Made by a program: the position numbers and the translations under genes. A DNA stretch of 64,000 bases, taken from contig CM077162.1 in the NCBI GenBank assembly GCA_039583875.1, forward strand, positions 112,188,589-112,252,588, written 5' to 3'. Shown here in pieces: positions 11,745-21,498 of the stretch; the first letter of the stretch is position 1, and each line of letters begins with the position of its first letter. The DNA comes from Platanthera guangdongensis (Eukaryota > Streptophyta > Magnoliopsida > Asparagales > Orchidaceae). Below the pieces are notes generated by a model. It saw nothing but the letters and a program-made list of their open reading frames with translations, was not told the origin of the DNA and did not search any database.

Positions 11745-12300
11745 ACACGGCCTGACACGCCCTGTGACACGCCCGTGTCACAGGCCGTGTCCCTCTAAGC
11801 GGCAGACAACCGACTCAAACCAGCCAATACACGGCCGTGCGACACGCCCGTGTCACGTGCCGTGTCCCCGACACGCCCTCAGACACGCCCGTGTCTGAGG
11901 CCGTGTGCCTCAATGAAAATAATCCCAAAATAACCCGAGACTTCACACGGCCTGGCACACGCCCGTGTTCCTGTCCGTGTGCACCTGGATACACCCGTAT
12001 CCCACAAACACGCCCTAGCTCGAAACATCGAGTTGAGTTCGATGACCACTGACACGCCCTGTGACACGCCCGTGTCAAAGGCCGTGTCCTCACTCGACAC
12101 TCGACACTCGACGATCGTCGAGCAAAATTCGTCGACATCAAGGACGATCGTCGACACGGCCTCGACACGCCCTGCGACACACCCGTGTCGCAGGCCGTGT
12201 CCGTTGTGTCGACCCCAAATTTCGTCGACTTCACGACTCGACACAACCCAGGCCTGATACGCCCTGGGACACGCCCGTGTCCCAGGCCGTGTCACCCATG
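11745..12300. repeat. Array of GACACGCCCGTGTC palindromes (solo LTR)
   Basis: About eight units of the form CCTGTGACACGCC then CGTGTCACAGGCCGTGTC, each centred on a CGCCCG core. They are mixed near 12100-12150 with CGACGATCGTCGAG palindromes, a word close to those in the el1 LTR. The array sits in the last quarter of the LTR. Confidence 0.88.
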
Positions 12301-12350
12301 CCTGAACCCAATTTTGCTCAAAATGATCCGCTTGACTTCGGGGTGTTACA

Positions 12351-12355
12351 CAACG
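12351..12355. repeat. Target site duplication CAACG, right copy
   Basis: Exact copy of 10109-10113 on the other side of the solo LTR. Confidence 0.9.
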
Positions 12356-12384
12356 AGAGTCTGGACCTTGGGATATAGCTTACA

Positions 12385-12389
12385 CATAC
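12385..12389. repeat. Target site duplication CATAC, left copy
   Basis: CATAC precedes the el2 5' LTR and recurs at 21494-21498 after its 3' LTR. Confidence 0.95.
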
Positions 12390-12719
12390 TGTTGGGTATT
12401 GTATCCACAATGTAGCTGATTTGAAGAAACCCCTGGACAAGCTAAGGTCAATAGACTATGTATTTGATAAACTTTTTCAAGGTGTACTTGCAGTTTCTCC
12501 ACGCTAAGTGCACACCAATGTCAGGGTGCAGTAGGTCAATATACACGAGTCTGCACGACGTAATCCCTCGTTGAGCAGATCAGTGTGTTGCCCTATGTGT
12601 ACTCTCTCTATTGGAGTGCACTTACTTTCAAGTACAGGGCCGCTCATATGCAAGAGAAGACAAGGAGCATGGAGGATCAAGGAGCAGCTCCTAGGTGGAA
12701 GACGAAAAATCGTCCAAGG

Positions 12720-13040
12720 CAAATTCGACGAGAATCACCAAGTGATTCTCGCCGAATCGGCGAGAATCACTTGGTAATTCTCGTCGAATCGACGAGAATC
12801 ATCAGTGATTCTCGCCGACTCCTTCTGGCCATCTCAAAATGGTGCCAAGTAAGATTCGGCGAGAATCACTTGTAATTCCCGCCGAACCTGTGGTCAAGCA
12901 GCCCATGAATACAAAGTCCAATTCGTTGAGAATCGACAAGTGATTCGACGAGAATCACAAACGATTCTCGACGAATCGTCGAGAATCACTTGGTGATTCT
13001 CGCCGATTCGTCGAGAATCGTCTGCGATTCTCGCCGATTT
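12720..13040. repeat. Array of GATTCTCGNCGA inverted repeats in el2 5' LTR
   Basis: About 14 copies on both strands of GATTCTCGCCGA, TCGACGAGAATC and variants, many arranged head to head with AAGTGATTCTCG and CGAGAATCACTT arms. The array ends about 120 bases upstream of the likely TATA box. The 3' LTR copy is at about 20198-20518. Confidence 0.9.
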
Positions 13041-13159
13041 TTACTTGGCGTTTTCTCAGAATGCTGCTGAACCGGATTCTGCTTCTGGATTTGTTTGAAC
13101 CGGATTTTGGGGATTTCATTTGTGGGTCCCACAAACGGTCATATTTGAGAATCCTACAG

Positions 13160-13168
13160 TATTTATAC
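13160..13168 (+). promoter_or_regulatory. Possible TATA box of el2
   Basis: TATTTATAC followed about 30 bases later by a CT/GA-rich segment that looks like a transcribed leader (ACCCTAAAAGCGCG, then CTCTTCTCCGCC). The core is not canonical. The copy in the 3' LTR is at 20638-20646. Confidence 0.4.
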
Positions 13169-14022
13169 ACAGGTATTTTTTGATCAGAGATGACGGAGAA
13201 AACCCGAGCACAAAACCCTAAAAGCGCGATCTCTCTTCTCCGCCGCCGCCGTCGCGCTCGGGCTAATACGTCGCCTCCGCCGATCGTTCTCCTTCCCGAT
13301 CTCCGGCGACAGAAGCTTAGCAAAGCTTGCGTCTCACGTGTCTATCCAGAGATCTCTTGTCTCTCGATTTGTTGACCGGGAAAACTTCCCCGTCCGAATC
13401 GATCGAGACGACCGATCCTAGAGTGACCGTTGGTAGACCTAGTTTGCTTCGCAAAGAAGTTTGGATCTCAAAGCACTGCAGCAGCGCACCTTCGTCGCCG
13501 CCAACTCCGAACCAAGCCGCCGCTCGGATTGCCGCCGCCGGTTTCGGGAGATCCTCTCCAAGAGAGACCAAGGTTGTAGACTCCTCATCGACCTCGAGAA
13601 CACGTCGTCGAATGAAGAGGAACACCGTAGTCTCCGGAAGAAGTTTGTATTTCATATACATTCCATTTTTACTTTTGTTGTAAAGGTACTTTTGTTCCGT
13701 TTTGTAAGGGTTGGGTGCAACCCAGGTTGTGGGAGTGTTGACTCTCACGTGTGGAAGGGCTCCTTCCGTTAGTGCAGGGATTGGATTTCAATCCCATTGG
13801 TGAAGTGACCGAGTCGTCCCTTGTTGGGGAGATAGGTCGAAGGGGGAAAGTGGATGTACCCAAGTCGGGGAACCACTATAAATTTGCTGTGTATTCTGTG
13901 TGCTGTGTCTGTTGTTTTTATTGTGCAGGTACATCTGTAAATTCCGCAAAAGAACCACACGTCACCTATCCCCCCCCCCCCCCCCATAGGTGCACATAGC
14001 CGACACTAGGTGGACTTTCAAG

Positions 14023-14038
14023 TGGTATCAAAGCGAGG
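14023..14038 (+). other. Primer binding site of el2
   Basis: TGGTATCAAAGCGAGG starts two bases after the 5' LTR. It matches the initiator Met tRNA complement apart from A for G at one position. Confidence 0.88.
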
Positions 14039-14110
14039 TTACTCAACAAAAAGGCTAACACCTTGAGGTGAATCCTGCCACTAGTGTCAACAAGGAGACA
14101 TACATCTACT

Positions 14111-16177
14111 ATGGATGGGCTCAAGTACTCCGGCAAGATCCCAGTGTGCAACAGACTAAACTTTCCTATCTGGAAGGAAAGAATCAGGTTCTACATGGAA
14201 GCAGTGGACCCTCGACTGTTCATGATCGTGCTGGAGGGACCTTATGTCCCCACTAAGGCCTCCACCATTGATCCCACCAAGAAAGTGCCGAAGACACTCT
14301 CTGAAATGGATAAGGATGAGATGGTCCTAGTGGGCCTTGACATGAAGGCAAGAAACATCCTGGTCAGTGCAGTTGATGACTCGATGATGCAAAACTTCAG
14401 CAACTGCAGGACAGCTCAGGAGATATGGCAGTGTCTGATCATTCTAATGGAGGGCACAGATGAAGTAAGGGATGATCGGAGATCCCTCCTGAACCAGAAG
14501 TATGAGGCCTTCCGGCAAGGGCCTAAGGAAGAGATCGGAGTCACATACGAGAACTTCCTGAAGATTGTCAACGCCCTCAAGGGCTATGGAAGAGTGTTCA
14601 CCAATGGTGAACTCAATGACAAATTCCTTAGGTCCCTTACTAAGGAATGGGACACAAAGATCTGCGCCATCAGAGAATTTGGCAGACTAGCAGAAACTGA
14701 TCCACAAATCCTGTTCGGGAAGCTGATGTCCTATGAACTTCAGCTGAACACCAGGAAGGCAGAGGAAGAAGCAGAGAAGGCTGCTGCTAAAGAAAAGACT
14801 GTGGCCCTAAAAGCCAGTCACTCCAGAAAAGGGAAGGGTGCGGTGTCATACCGTGCCAGAAATAAGGAAGAAGAGGAGGACTCCGATCCATGCTCCTCCA
14901 GCTCAGAACTGTCGGAAGAGGATTTCTCCCTCATCACTCGAGAGTTCAAGAAATTCCTCAAGATGAGGAATCAAAGAAAAAGAGACGGCTCCTCTTCCAG
15001 ACATCAGAAGAAAAACTACTCTTCTGACAGGTATGCATCTAAACCTAACAAACATCGTTCTTCTGATATCATTTGTTTTGGATGCAATAAGCCAGGTCAC
15101 GTCGTGGCCGACTGCCATCAAAGCAAAAGAGATAAAGGGAAAGGAGAGGAGCTCAAATCCTCCAGAGATAAGAAGAAGGAGCGGAGCTACATCGCTAGAA
15201 GACCAAAGACACTAAGTGAGTCTGACTCCTCAGACTCCAGTGATGATGAGGAAGCCTACTTCGGGCTGGTGGGTCGCTCGGACTCAGAAGGAGAATGCCC
15301 CCCATTTACTGGGAAGGTAAAAGCTCACACCCCTCTCTCCGACTCCGACTCTGATCCTGAGTCTCAGGATGATGAACCTGAGGATGGCCCTTCGGCCCGC
15401 GAAGCTGAACTCCTCGAAAAGTATGAGCTTCTGCTCAACACTTTCGACGAGTGCCGCAAGAGACTGAAGACTGAGAAGAAGGAAGTAAAATTCCTTAAGG
15501 GTGAGTGTGTATCCCTAAGGGAAGAGGTCACTAGCTTGATCTCTCTCAGACAGGAGCACCTTGACCTAACTTCAAAGCACTCAGAGTCCTTGAAGCTCCT
15601 TGATCTCAAGCAGGAGGAAGTCAACAAATTGGAAGAACTACTTGCGGCAGAAAGGAAGATCGTACAGAGCTTCTCTATGCCAAAAACAGTGCTTCCAGTC
15701 GTTGACACCTTCTCTGCTCAGGCCAAAGGAGCTGGCTTGGGGCATATTGGGGCATCTGGTTCTTCATCTAGGAGGAACAAGAACCAGAGGAAGAATAAGG
15801 CCGCCAAGAAGGCCTCTGCTGATGAAAAGGGGAAGGCTCCTCTTAGTCCTGTTGCGTTCAGAAAGCCTGGCTTTCCTTGCAACCAACATGACTTTGAGTC
15901 AACATTTGGGCATCATTTCCGGCCCTCGGTTGCAAAGCCTAAGAGCCGGTATGACGGTTGGAACTTCCCCCGGAACTTTGGTGAGAGTGCCCTCAAGGCA
16001 CCTTATGAGGAGATCCACATAGGAAGTTATGGTCCGTTCTCTAGTGGTCATAATGGAAAGCAGGCGCCAAAAGTCAAGCCTGTTATTCAGAAGGTGACAA
16101 AGTCATGTGACTGCCGTCACCATGAGGCCTCCACCTCCAGATCCAAGGCCCCAGCTGTACCCGTTGTTCCAGGGTAA
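14111..16177 (+). CDS. gag: el2 Gag (Sirevirus capsid/nucleocapsid protein)
   Basis: I start at ATG 14111; the open frame extends a little upstream without another ATG. The product is 688 residues. The N-terminal half is a copia gag domain (NFPIWKERIRFYMEAVDPR near residue 15-35, then a DEVRDDRRSLL stretch). Next comes a charged linker, a zinc knuckle CFGCNKPGHVVADC near residue 320, and then acidic SDSSDSSDDEE and SDSDSDPESQDDEPED runs. After these a leucine/lysine/glutamate-rich segment (about residues 430-520) looks like a coiled coil. Basic RRNKNQRKNKAAKK runs follow. It forms the particle and binds element RNA. The frame ends at TAA 16175-16177, upstream of a second knuckle-like segment in another frame. 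Confidence 0.9.
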   Translation: MDGLKYSGKIPVCNRLNFPIWKERIRFYMEAVDPRLFMIVLEGPYVPTKASTIDPTKKVPKTLSEMDKDEMVLVGLDMKARNILVSAVDDSMMQNFSNCRTAQEIWQCLIILMEGTDEVRDDRRSLLNQKYEAFRQGPKEEIGVTYENFLKIVNALKGYGRVFTNGELNDKFLRSLTKEWDTKICAIREFGRLAETDPQILFGKLMSYELQLNTRKAEEEAEKAAAKEKTVALKASHSRKGKGAVSYRARNKEEEEDSDPCSSSSELSEEDFSLITREFKKFLKMRNQRKRDGSSSRHQKKNYSSDRYASKPNKHRSSDIICFGCNKPGHVVADCHQSKRDKGKGEELKSSRDKKKERSYIARRPKTLSESDSSDSSDDEEAYFGLVGRSDSEGECPPFTGKVKAHTPLSDSDSDPESQDDEPEDGPSAREAELLEKYELLLNTFDECRKRLKTEKKEVKFLKGECVSLREEVTSLISLRQEHLDLTSKHSESLKLLDLKQEEVNKLEELLAAERKIVQSFSMPKTVLPVVDTFSAQAKGAGLGHIGASGSSSRRNKNQRKNKAAKKASADEKGKAPLSPVAFRKPGFPCNQHDFESTFGHHFRPSVAKPKSRYDGWNFPRNFGESALKAPYEEIHIGSYGPFSSGHNGKQAPKVKPVIQKVTKSCDCRHHEASTSRSKAPAVPVVPG

Positions 16178-16405
16178 GGCAGGAGCCTCGGAAGAGATAC
16201 AACAGGTTCGACTGTTGGTGCTGTGGCAGAGTCGGTCACTTTGTCGTGGATTGTTGGTTTAATCCAAGGAACTACGAGACTCCCCATGTTAACAATGCGA
16301 GACCGACCACTCGTAGGGTTAACCAACCGAGGGGGAGTGTGCTAACCAGGAATCTAGGACCCAAGTTCGATTGGGTTCCTATGGCAAATTAATTTTGTTT
16401 TGCAG
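16178..16405 (+). other. el2 gag-pol boundary with knuckle-like segment in a shifted frame
   Basis: From about 16141 to 16393 a different frame (positions 1 modulo 3) is open. It reads a knuckle-like CWCCGRVGHFVVDC and ends WVPMAN then TAA, followed at once by TTTTGTTTTGCAG. Pol is open from there in the gag frame without an ATG. The decayed Sirevirus el3 has the same arrangement: WVPKEN, TAA, then TTTTGTGTTTACAG (ending at 29464). In both, the base after CAG is the first base of a pol codon. This could be a splice acceptor or the remains of a recoding site. A donor-like GGGTAAGG lies at 16172-16179, but it would leave the wrong phase. Confidence 0.55.
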
Positions 16406-19400
16406 GAATGTCCAAAGGCCACCAAAACGCCAATCTGGTATTTGGACAGTGGATGCTCCCGGCATATGACCGGGACAAGAAGCCTGCTGCGTGATTACAC
16501 TCCAGTCGAGAATGGACCCAAAGTCATCTTTGGAGGATCATATCGAGGAGTCACCAGAGGTTATGGTATGATTTCCAACGGTATAATCTCTATCACCGAC
16601 GTGGCTTATGTTGAAGGGTTAAATCATAACCTGATCAGTGTAAGTCAGTTATGTGATAAAGGTTATGACGTTAAGTTCTGCAAGGATAAATGTCTGATAA
16701 TTTCACGTACCTCCTCTGAGACGGTATTATCAGGCATTAGGAGCAGAAATATCTTCTGCTTAGATTTTCTTAGTATAGATTCATCTACCCCCGTATGCCT
16801 TGTGGAAACAGGCAGTGCTTCTCTTTGCGAACAATGGCACAAGAGATTGGCACATATTAATTATAAGACCATTAGTATGCTATTTTCTAAGAATTTGGTA
16901 AGAGATGCTCCCAGTATCAAGTGCATCAAGGATAGCCCCTGTCATGCATGCCAGATGGGCAAACAGACACGGGCTACCTTTAAGAGCATTGCAGACAAAG
17001 ACTCTTCCCGATGTCTTTACCTGCTACATATGGACTTGTTTGGCCCAATGCAAGTTCATAGCTTGGGAGGCAAGTCATATACGCTAGTGATAGTTGATGA
17101 TCACTCACGGTTTACATGGGTGTTCTTTTTGAAACGAAAGTCAGATACTTTTGACATCTTCACTAATTTTGTCAAGCAGGTTCAGAACGAATTTAACTGC
17201 TCCGTGGTCAAAATCCGAAGTGACCATGGAACAGAATTCGAATCTGGTGCTATGACAGAATTTTGTGAAGAACAAGGTATCTTTCATGAGTTTTCCTCCC
17301 CGCGCACTCCTCAGCAAAATGGAGTTGCGGAGAGGAGAAATAGAACACTCATTGAAGCCTGCACGACCATGTTGAAAGATGCTTCTCTCCCGGAATACTT
17401 CTGGGCAGAGGGTGTCAATACGGCATGTCATGTACAAAACCGAGCTTTGATCAACAAACATCATCGTAAGACGCCCTACGAGCTACTGAAAGGCAGGAAA
17501 CCAACCATGTCCTACTTGAGGATTTTTGGTTGCAGATGCTATGTACTGAATAATGGGAAGTACCCGCGTACTAAATTCGGTGAAAAATGCTTCGAAGGCA
17601 TATTCATGGGCTATAGTTCCCATAGTCGGGCATATAGGGTCTTCAATAAGAAAACCCTAGTGGTAGAAGAATCAATAAATGTTGTATTTGATGAAGGAAG
17701 TTTGCTTAACTACAATTCTTCCAGTAGTCTTCTTGAAGATGCAGGTGCTAGACTTGACCAGCTGAATCTGGATGAGACCCCTAAAGATGACGCACCCAAG
17801 TACATCAATGTTTCCACCTCCACGTCAACTGAAAATGTTGAAGATCAAGATGGAACAAATCTTTTAGAAGAAAGAGAAGCACAAGAAGTAGCTGAAGCTC
17901 CAGACGCCAGACTTCTAGAGCTCTGTCACGTGAGGGATCATCCTAGAGAACAGATCATCGGAGATCCTCGTGTAGGCGTCAGAACTCGAAGAGGTACAAC
18001 TAACGAAGTATTGCATCTCAGCTTCCTGTCACAGGTAGAGCCAAAGAAGTTCGACGAGGCGAACAAGGATGCGGCATGGATTCTGGCCATGCAAGAGGAA
18101 CTACATCAATTCGAACGTTGCAAGGTTTGGACGCTGGTTCCCAGACCATACAAGCAGAATGTCATTGGCACGAAGTGGATTTTCAGAAACAAGCTGGATG
18201 AACATGGTGTCATCATAAAGAACAAGGCCAGGCTGGTGGCTCAAGGTTACAGACAGGAGGAAGGGATTGACTTCGACCAAACCTTCGCACCAGTCGCAAG
18301 GCTCGAGGCAATCCGGTTGTTCCTGGCATATGCTTCACACAAAGGATTCACTGTCTACCAAATGGATGTGAAATCGGCACTCCTGAACGGAGACCTGAAA
18401 GAGGAAGTATACGTCGCTCAACCCCCAGGTTTTGTCGACCCTACTTATCCCAATCACGTTTATTTTCTTAATAAGGCCTTATATGGGTTGAAACAAGCTC
18501 CACGAGCTTGGTATGAGACTTTGTCTAGTTTTCTTCTTGAGAACAAGTTCTCCAGAGGTAAAATAGATAAAACATTGTTTCTCCGGGAAGTCAAAGGCAA
18601 GATTTTGCTGGTGCAAATCTATGTCGATGACATAATATTCGGCTCAACGGACAACAATCTTTGCAAAAAGTTTTCTAAACTTATGCAAGGAAAGTTTGAA
18701 ATGAGCAGTATGGGAGAGCTCAAGTATTTCTTAGGCCTTCAAGTGAAACAGTCTGAGGATGGAATCTTCATCTCTCAGACGAAGTTCACAAATGAACTCC
18801 TTAAGAAATTCGGTATGGAGAGTGCAACCTCTATGAGGACTCCAATGGGATCCACCATGTCTCTGGATAAGGATGAGAAAGGTAAACCTTTCGATGAAAC
18901 CAAATACAGAAGCATCATTGGATCCCTGCTCTACCTTACTGCCAGTAGACCGGATATTATGTTCTCCACATGTGTATGTGCCCGATATCAGGTGAACACT
19001 AAGGAATCTCACTATGTCGCTGCAAAGCGAATTCTAAGATACCTTAAAGGTACTCCTAATCTTGGCTTGTGGTACCCGAGGAACAATGATGTCGAGCTAA
19101 TAGGCTTTTCAGATGCTGATTTTGCAAGGAGCAGGGATGACAGGAAAAGCACCTCCGGGACGTGTCAATTCCTCGGCAGGAGGCTTATCTCATGGAACAG
19201 CAAGAAACAAAATTGTGTTGCAACCTCCACAGCCGAGTCAGAGTATATCTCAGCAGGAAGCTGTTGCGCACAACTCCTTTGGATCCGAAATCAGTTGGCC
19301 GACTACAACCTTCAGTTCAAGGAAGTTCCAATGTACTGCGACTCCTCCAGTGCAATTGCCATTGCCAACAATCCGGTGTCGCACAGCAGAACGAAGCATA

Positions 19401-19567
19401 TTGAAGTACGCTACCACTTCATTTGGGAGCACGTGGAGAACAAGGATATCTCTCTCTGTTATGTCCCCACGGACAAGCAGATTGCTGATATATTCACAAA
19501 GCCCCTAGACGAGGCAAAGTTCAATCTTTTCAAGACAGAATTGGGGATGCTCAATTATGAAGAATGA
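16400..19567 (+). CDS. pol: el2 Pol (protease, integrase, RT, RNase H)
   Basis: Open for 1055 codons. The frame begins at TTG with no ATG, so it must be made as part of a Gag-Pol product. In order: protease [13 protein letters not shown] (about residue 13); integrase zinc finger with HKRLAH and CHACQMGKQ; integrase core with [19 protein letters not shown] and [17 protein letters not shown] follows with [29 protein letters not shown] and the catalytic YVDDIIFG (about residue 740). RNase H has [23 protein letters not shown] and [14 protein letters not shown], and the tail is [12 protein letters not shown]. All catalytic motifs look intact. It cuts the polyprotein, copies RNA to DNA and integrates it. 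Confidence 0.93.
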   Translation: MQECPKATKTPIWYLDSGCSRHMTGTRSLLRDYTPVENGPKVIFGGSYRGVTRGYGMISNGIISITDVAYVEGLNHNLISVSQLCDKGYDVKFCKDKCLIISRTSSETVLSGIRSRNIFCLDFLSIDSSTPVCLVETGSASLCEQWHKRLAHINYKTISMLFSKNLVRDAPSIKCIKDSPCHACQMGKQTRATFKSIADKDSSRCLYLLHMDLFGPMQVHSLGGKSYTLVIVDDHSRFTWVFFLKRKSDTFDIFTNFVKQVQNEFNCSVVKIRSDHGTEFESGAMTEFCEEQGIFHEFSSPRTPQQNGVAERRNRTLIEACTTMLKDASLPEYFWAEGVNTACHVQNRALINKHHRKTPYELLKGRKPTMSYLRIFGCRCYVLNNGKYPRTKFGEKCFEGIFMGYSSHSRAYRVFNKKTLVVEESINVVFDEGSLLNYNSSSSLLEDAGARLDQLNLDETPKDDAPKYINVSTSTSTENVEDQDGTNLLEEREAQEVAEAPDARLLELCHVRDHPREQIIGDPRVGVRTRRGTTNEVLHLSFLSQVEPKKFDEANKDAAWILAMQEELHQFERCKVWTLVPRPYKQNVIGTKWIFRNKLDEHGVIIKNKARLVAQGYRQEEGIDFDQTFAPVARLEAIRLFLAYASHKGFTVYQMDVKSALLNGDLKEEVYVAQPPGFVDPTYPNHVYFLNKALYGLKQAPRAWYETLSSFLLENKFSRGKIDKTLFLREVKGKILLVQIYVDDIIFGSTDNNLCKKFSKLMQGKFEMSSMGELKYFLGLQVKQSEDGIFISQTKFTNELLKKFGMESATSMRTPMGSTMSLDKDEKGKPFDETKYRSIIGSLLYLTASRPDIMFSTCVCARYQVNTKESHYVAAKRILRYLKGTPNLGLWYPRNNDVELIGFSDADFARSRDDRKSTSGTCQFLGRRLISWNSKKQNCVATSTAESEYISAGSCCAQLLWIRNQLADYNLQFKEVPMYCDSSSAIAIANNPVSHSRTKHIEVRYHFIWEHVENKDISLCYVPTDKQIADIFTKPLDEAKFNLFKTELGMLNYEE

Positions 19568-19867
19568 AGACTACAGAGGCATAAGCTGAGGGGGAGCCGG
19601 GAACTCCAGCGTGAGTACAGCTGCAAGAACTGAGGGGGAGCTAAGGGCCAAAGGTTACTGACCCCCGATTTGCCGAAGCCGAAAAGGGGGAGATAACCCT
19701 CTCGGGGTCAAGGCTAAGGTGGCTCCAGCTTGCTCCTAAGCACTCGGTATTGGTAAGGGATGTCTCCACTTAATGATGTTAAGTTTATGGATTTCAGTTG
19801 CTTTCCTTTTCATTTGCTCTATTCACCTTAGCTTGTAGGGTTTAGGCTTCTTCAAATAGGGGGAGAT
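19568..19867 (+). other. el2 3' region with repeated polypurine tracts
   Basis: Four G-rich tracts lie in 300 bases: TGAGGGGGAGC at about 19587, TGAGGGGGAGC at about 19631, AAAAGGGGGAGA at about 19682, and TAGGGGGAGAT ending at 19867 next to the 3' LTR. The last is the primer for plus-strand DNA. Multiple such tracts are a known Sirevirus habit. Another GAGGGGGAG occurs at 16329 in the gag-pol boundary. Confidence 0.85.
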
Positions 19868-21493
19868 TGTTGGGTATTGTATCCACAATGTACCTGATTT
19901 GAAGAAACCCCTGGACAAGCTAAGGTCAATAGACTATGTATTTGATAAACTTTTTCAAGGTGTACTTGCAGTTTCTCCACGCTAAGTGCACACCAATGTC
20001 AGGGTGCAGTAGGTCAATATACACGGGTCTGCACGACGTAATCCCTCGTTGAGCAGATCAGTGTGTTGGCCTATGTGTACTCTCTCTATTGGAGTGCACT
20101 TACTTTCAAGTACAGGGCCGCTCATATGCAAGAGAAGACAAGGAGCATGGAGGATCAAGGAGCAGCTCCTAGGTGGAAGACGAAAAATCGTCCAAGGAAA
20201 ATTCGACGAGAATCACCAAGTGATTCTCGCCGAATCGGCGAGAATCACTTGGTAATTCTCGTCGAATCGACGAGAATCATCAGTGATTCTCGCCGACTCC
20301 TTCTGGCCATCTCAAAATGGTGCCAAGTAAGATTCGGCGAGAATCACTTGTAATTCCCGCCGAACCTGTGGTCAAGCAGCCCATGAATACAAAGTCCAAT
20401 TCGTTGAGAATCGACAAGTGATTCGACGAGAATCACAAACGATTCTCGACGAATCGTCGAGAATCACTTGGTGATTCTCGCCGATTCGTCGAGAATCGTC
20501 TGCGATTCTCGCCGATTTTTACTTGGCGTTTTCTCAGAATGCTGCTGAACCGGATTCTGCTTCTGGATTTGTTTGAACCGGATTTTGGGGATTTCATTTG
20601 TGGGTCCCACAAACGGTCATATTTGAGAATCCTACAGTATTTATACACAGGTATTTTTTGATCAGAGATGACGGAGAAAACCCGAGCACAAAACCCTAAA
20701 AGCGCGATCTCTCTTCTCCGCCGCCGCCGTCGCGCTCGGGCTAATACGTCGCCTCCGCCGATCGTTCTCCTTCCCGATCTCCGGCGACAGAAGCTTAGCA
20801 AAGCTTGCGTCTCACGTGTCTATCCAGAGATCTCTTGTCTCTCGATTTGTTGACCGGGAAAACTTCCCCGTCCGAATCGATCGAGACGACCGATCCTAGA
20901 GTGACCGTTGGTAGACCTAGTTTGCTTCGCAAAGAAGTTTGGATCTCAAAGCACTGCAGCAGCGCACCTTCGTCGCCGCCAACTCCGAACCAAGCCGCCG
21001 CTCGGATTGCCGCCGCCGGTTTCGGGAGATCCTCTCCAAGAGAGACCAAGGTTGTAGACTCCTCATCGACCTCGAGAACACGTCGTCGAACGAAGAGGAA
21101 CACCGTAGTCTCCGGAAGAAGTTTGTATTTCATATACATTCCATTTTTACTTTTGTTGTAAAGGTACTTTTGTTCCGTTTTGTAAGGGTTGGGTGCAACC
21201 CAGGTTGTGGGAGTGTTGACTCTCACGTGTGGAAGGGCTCCTTCCGTTAGTGCAGGGATTGGATTTCAATCCCGTTGGTGAAGTGACCGAGTCGTCCCTT
21301 GTTGGGGAGATAGGTCGAAGGGGGAAAGTGGATGTACCCAAGTCGGGGAACCACTATAAATTTGCTGTGTATTCTGTGTGCTGTGTCTGTTGTTTTTATT
21401 GTGCAGGTACATCTGTAAATTCCGCAAAAGAACCACACGTCACCTATCCCCCCCCCCCATAGGTGCACATAGCCGACACTAGGTGGACTTTCA
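19868..21493 (+). repeat. 3' LTR of el2, 1626 bp
   Basis: Near-identical to 12390-14020: six substitutions by eye plus a shorter C run (11 versus 16). The inverted-repeat array is at about 20198-20518. Confidence 0.95.
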
Positions 21494-21498
21494 CATAC
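21494..21498. repeat. Target site duplication CATAC, right copy
   Basis: Exact match to 12385-12389. Confidence 0.95.

Larger units (their letters stand above)
10114..12350 (+). mobile_element. Solo LTR, family A, 2237 bp
   Basis: Starts TGTAACGCCCC and ends GGGGTGTTACA, forming an 11-base inverted terminal repeat with one mismatch. It is flanked by perfect CAACG duplications and has no internal coding region, which together show a complete solo LTR left by LTR-LTR recombination. Its termini resemble Tekay-type gypsy LTRs in this window (TGTAACACCCC at el6). The family's coding part is not in the window. Inside are runs resembling decayed unit repeats near 10880-11120 (GTGTAGCACGCCGGGTTTA and variants). 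Confidence 0.9.
12390..14020 (+). repeat. 5' LTR of el2, 1631 bp
   Basis: Starts TGTTGGGTATTG and ends GGACTTTCA. It is five bases longer than the 3' LTR, only because a C run near 13970-13985 has 16 versus 11 C. It carries the GATTCTCG palindrome array and a GA/CT-rich leader after about 13190. Confidence 0.95.
12390..21493 (+). mobile_element. Young, nearly intact Sirevirus (Ty1/copia) el2, 9104 bp
   Basis: Complete element with LTRs at 12390-14020 and 19868-21493, 5-bp duplications CATAC, a primer site, gag with zinc knuckle, pol in copia order, and several G-rich purine tracts before the 3' LTR. The last feature and the long gag are typical of the Sirevirus lineage. I counted six substitutions between the LTRs outside a poly-C run, about 0.4%. 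With the often used rice rate of 1.3e-8 per site per year this suggests an insertion on the order of 0.1-0.2 million years ago. There is no env-position ORF after pol. Gag and pol are both open, so it may be active or was until recently. Confidence 0.95.

Noticed and set aside
12720..13040. CRISPR-like look of the evenly spaced palindromic repeats
   Set aside because: The repeats are 10-14 bp, vary, occur on both strands within plant LTRs and have no cas genes. They are LTR palindrome arrays.
12955..13323. Open frames of 100-145 codons inside el2 LTRs, repeated at 20433-21250
   Set aside because: They recur only because the LTRs are nearly identical. They overlap the palindrome array and the untranslated leader and resemble no protein.
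16172..16179. GGGTAAGG as splice donor for the el2 gag-pol joint
   Set aside because: Joined to the acceptor at 16405 it gives a 232-nt segment that puts pol out of frame.
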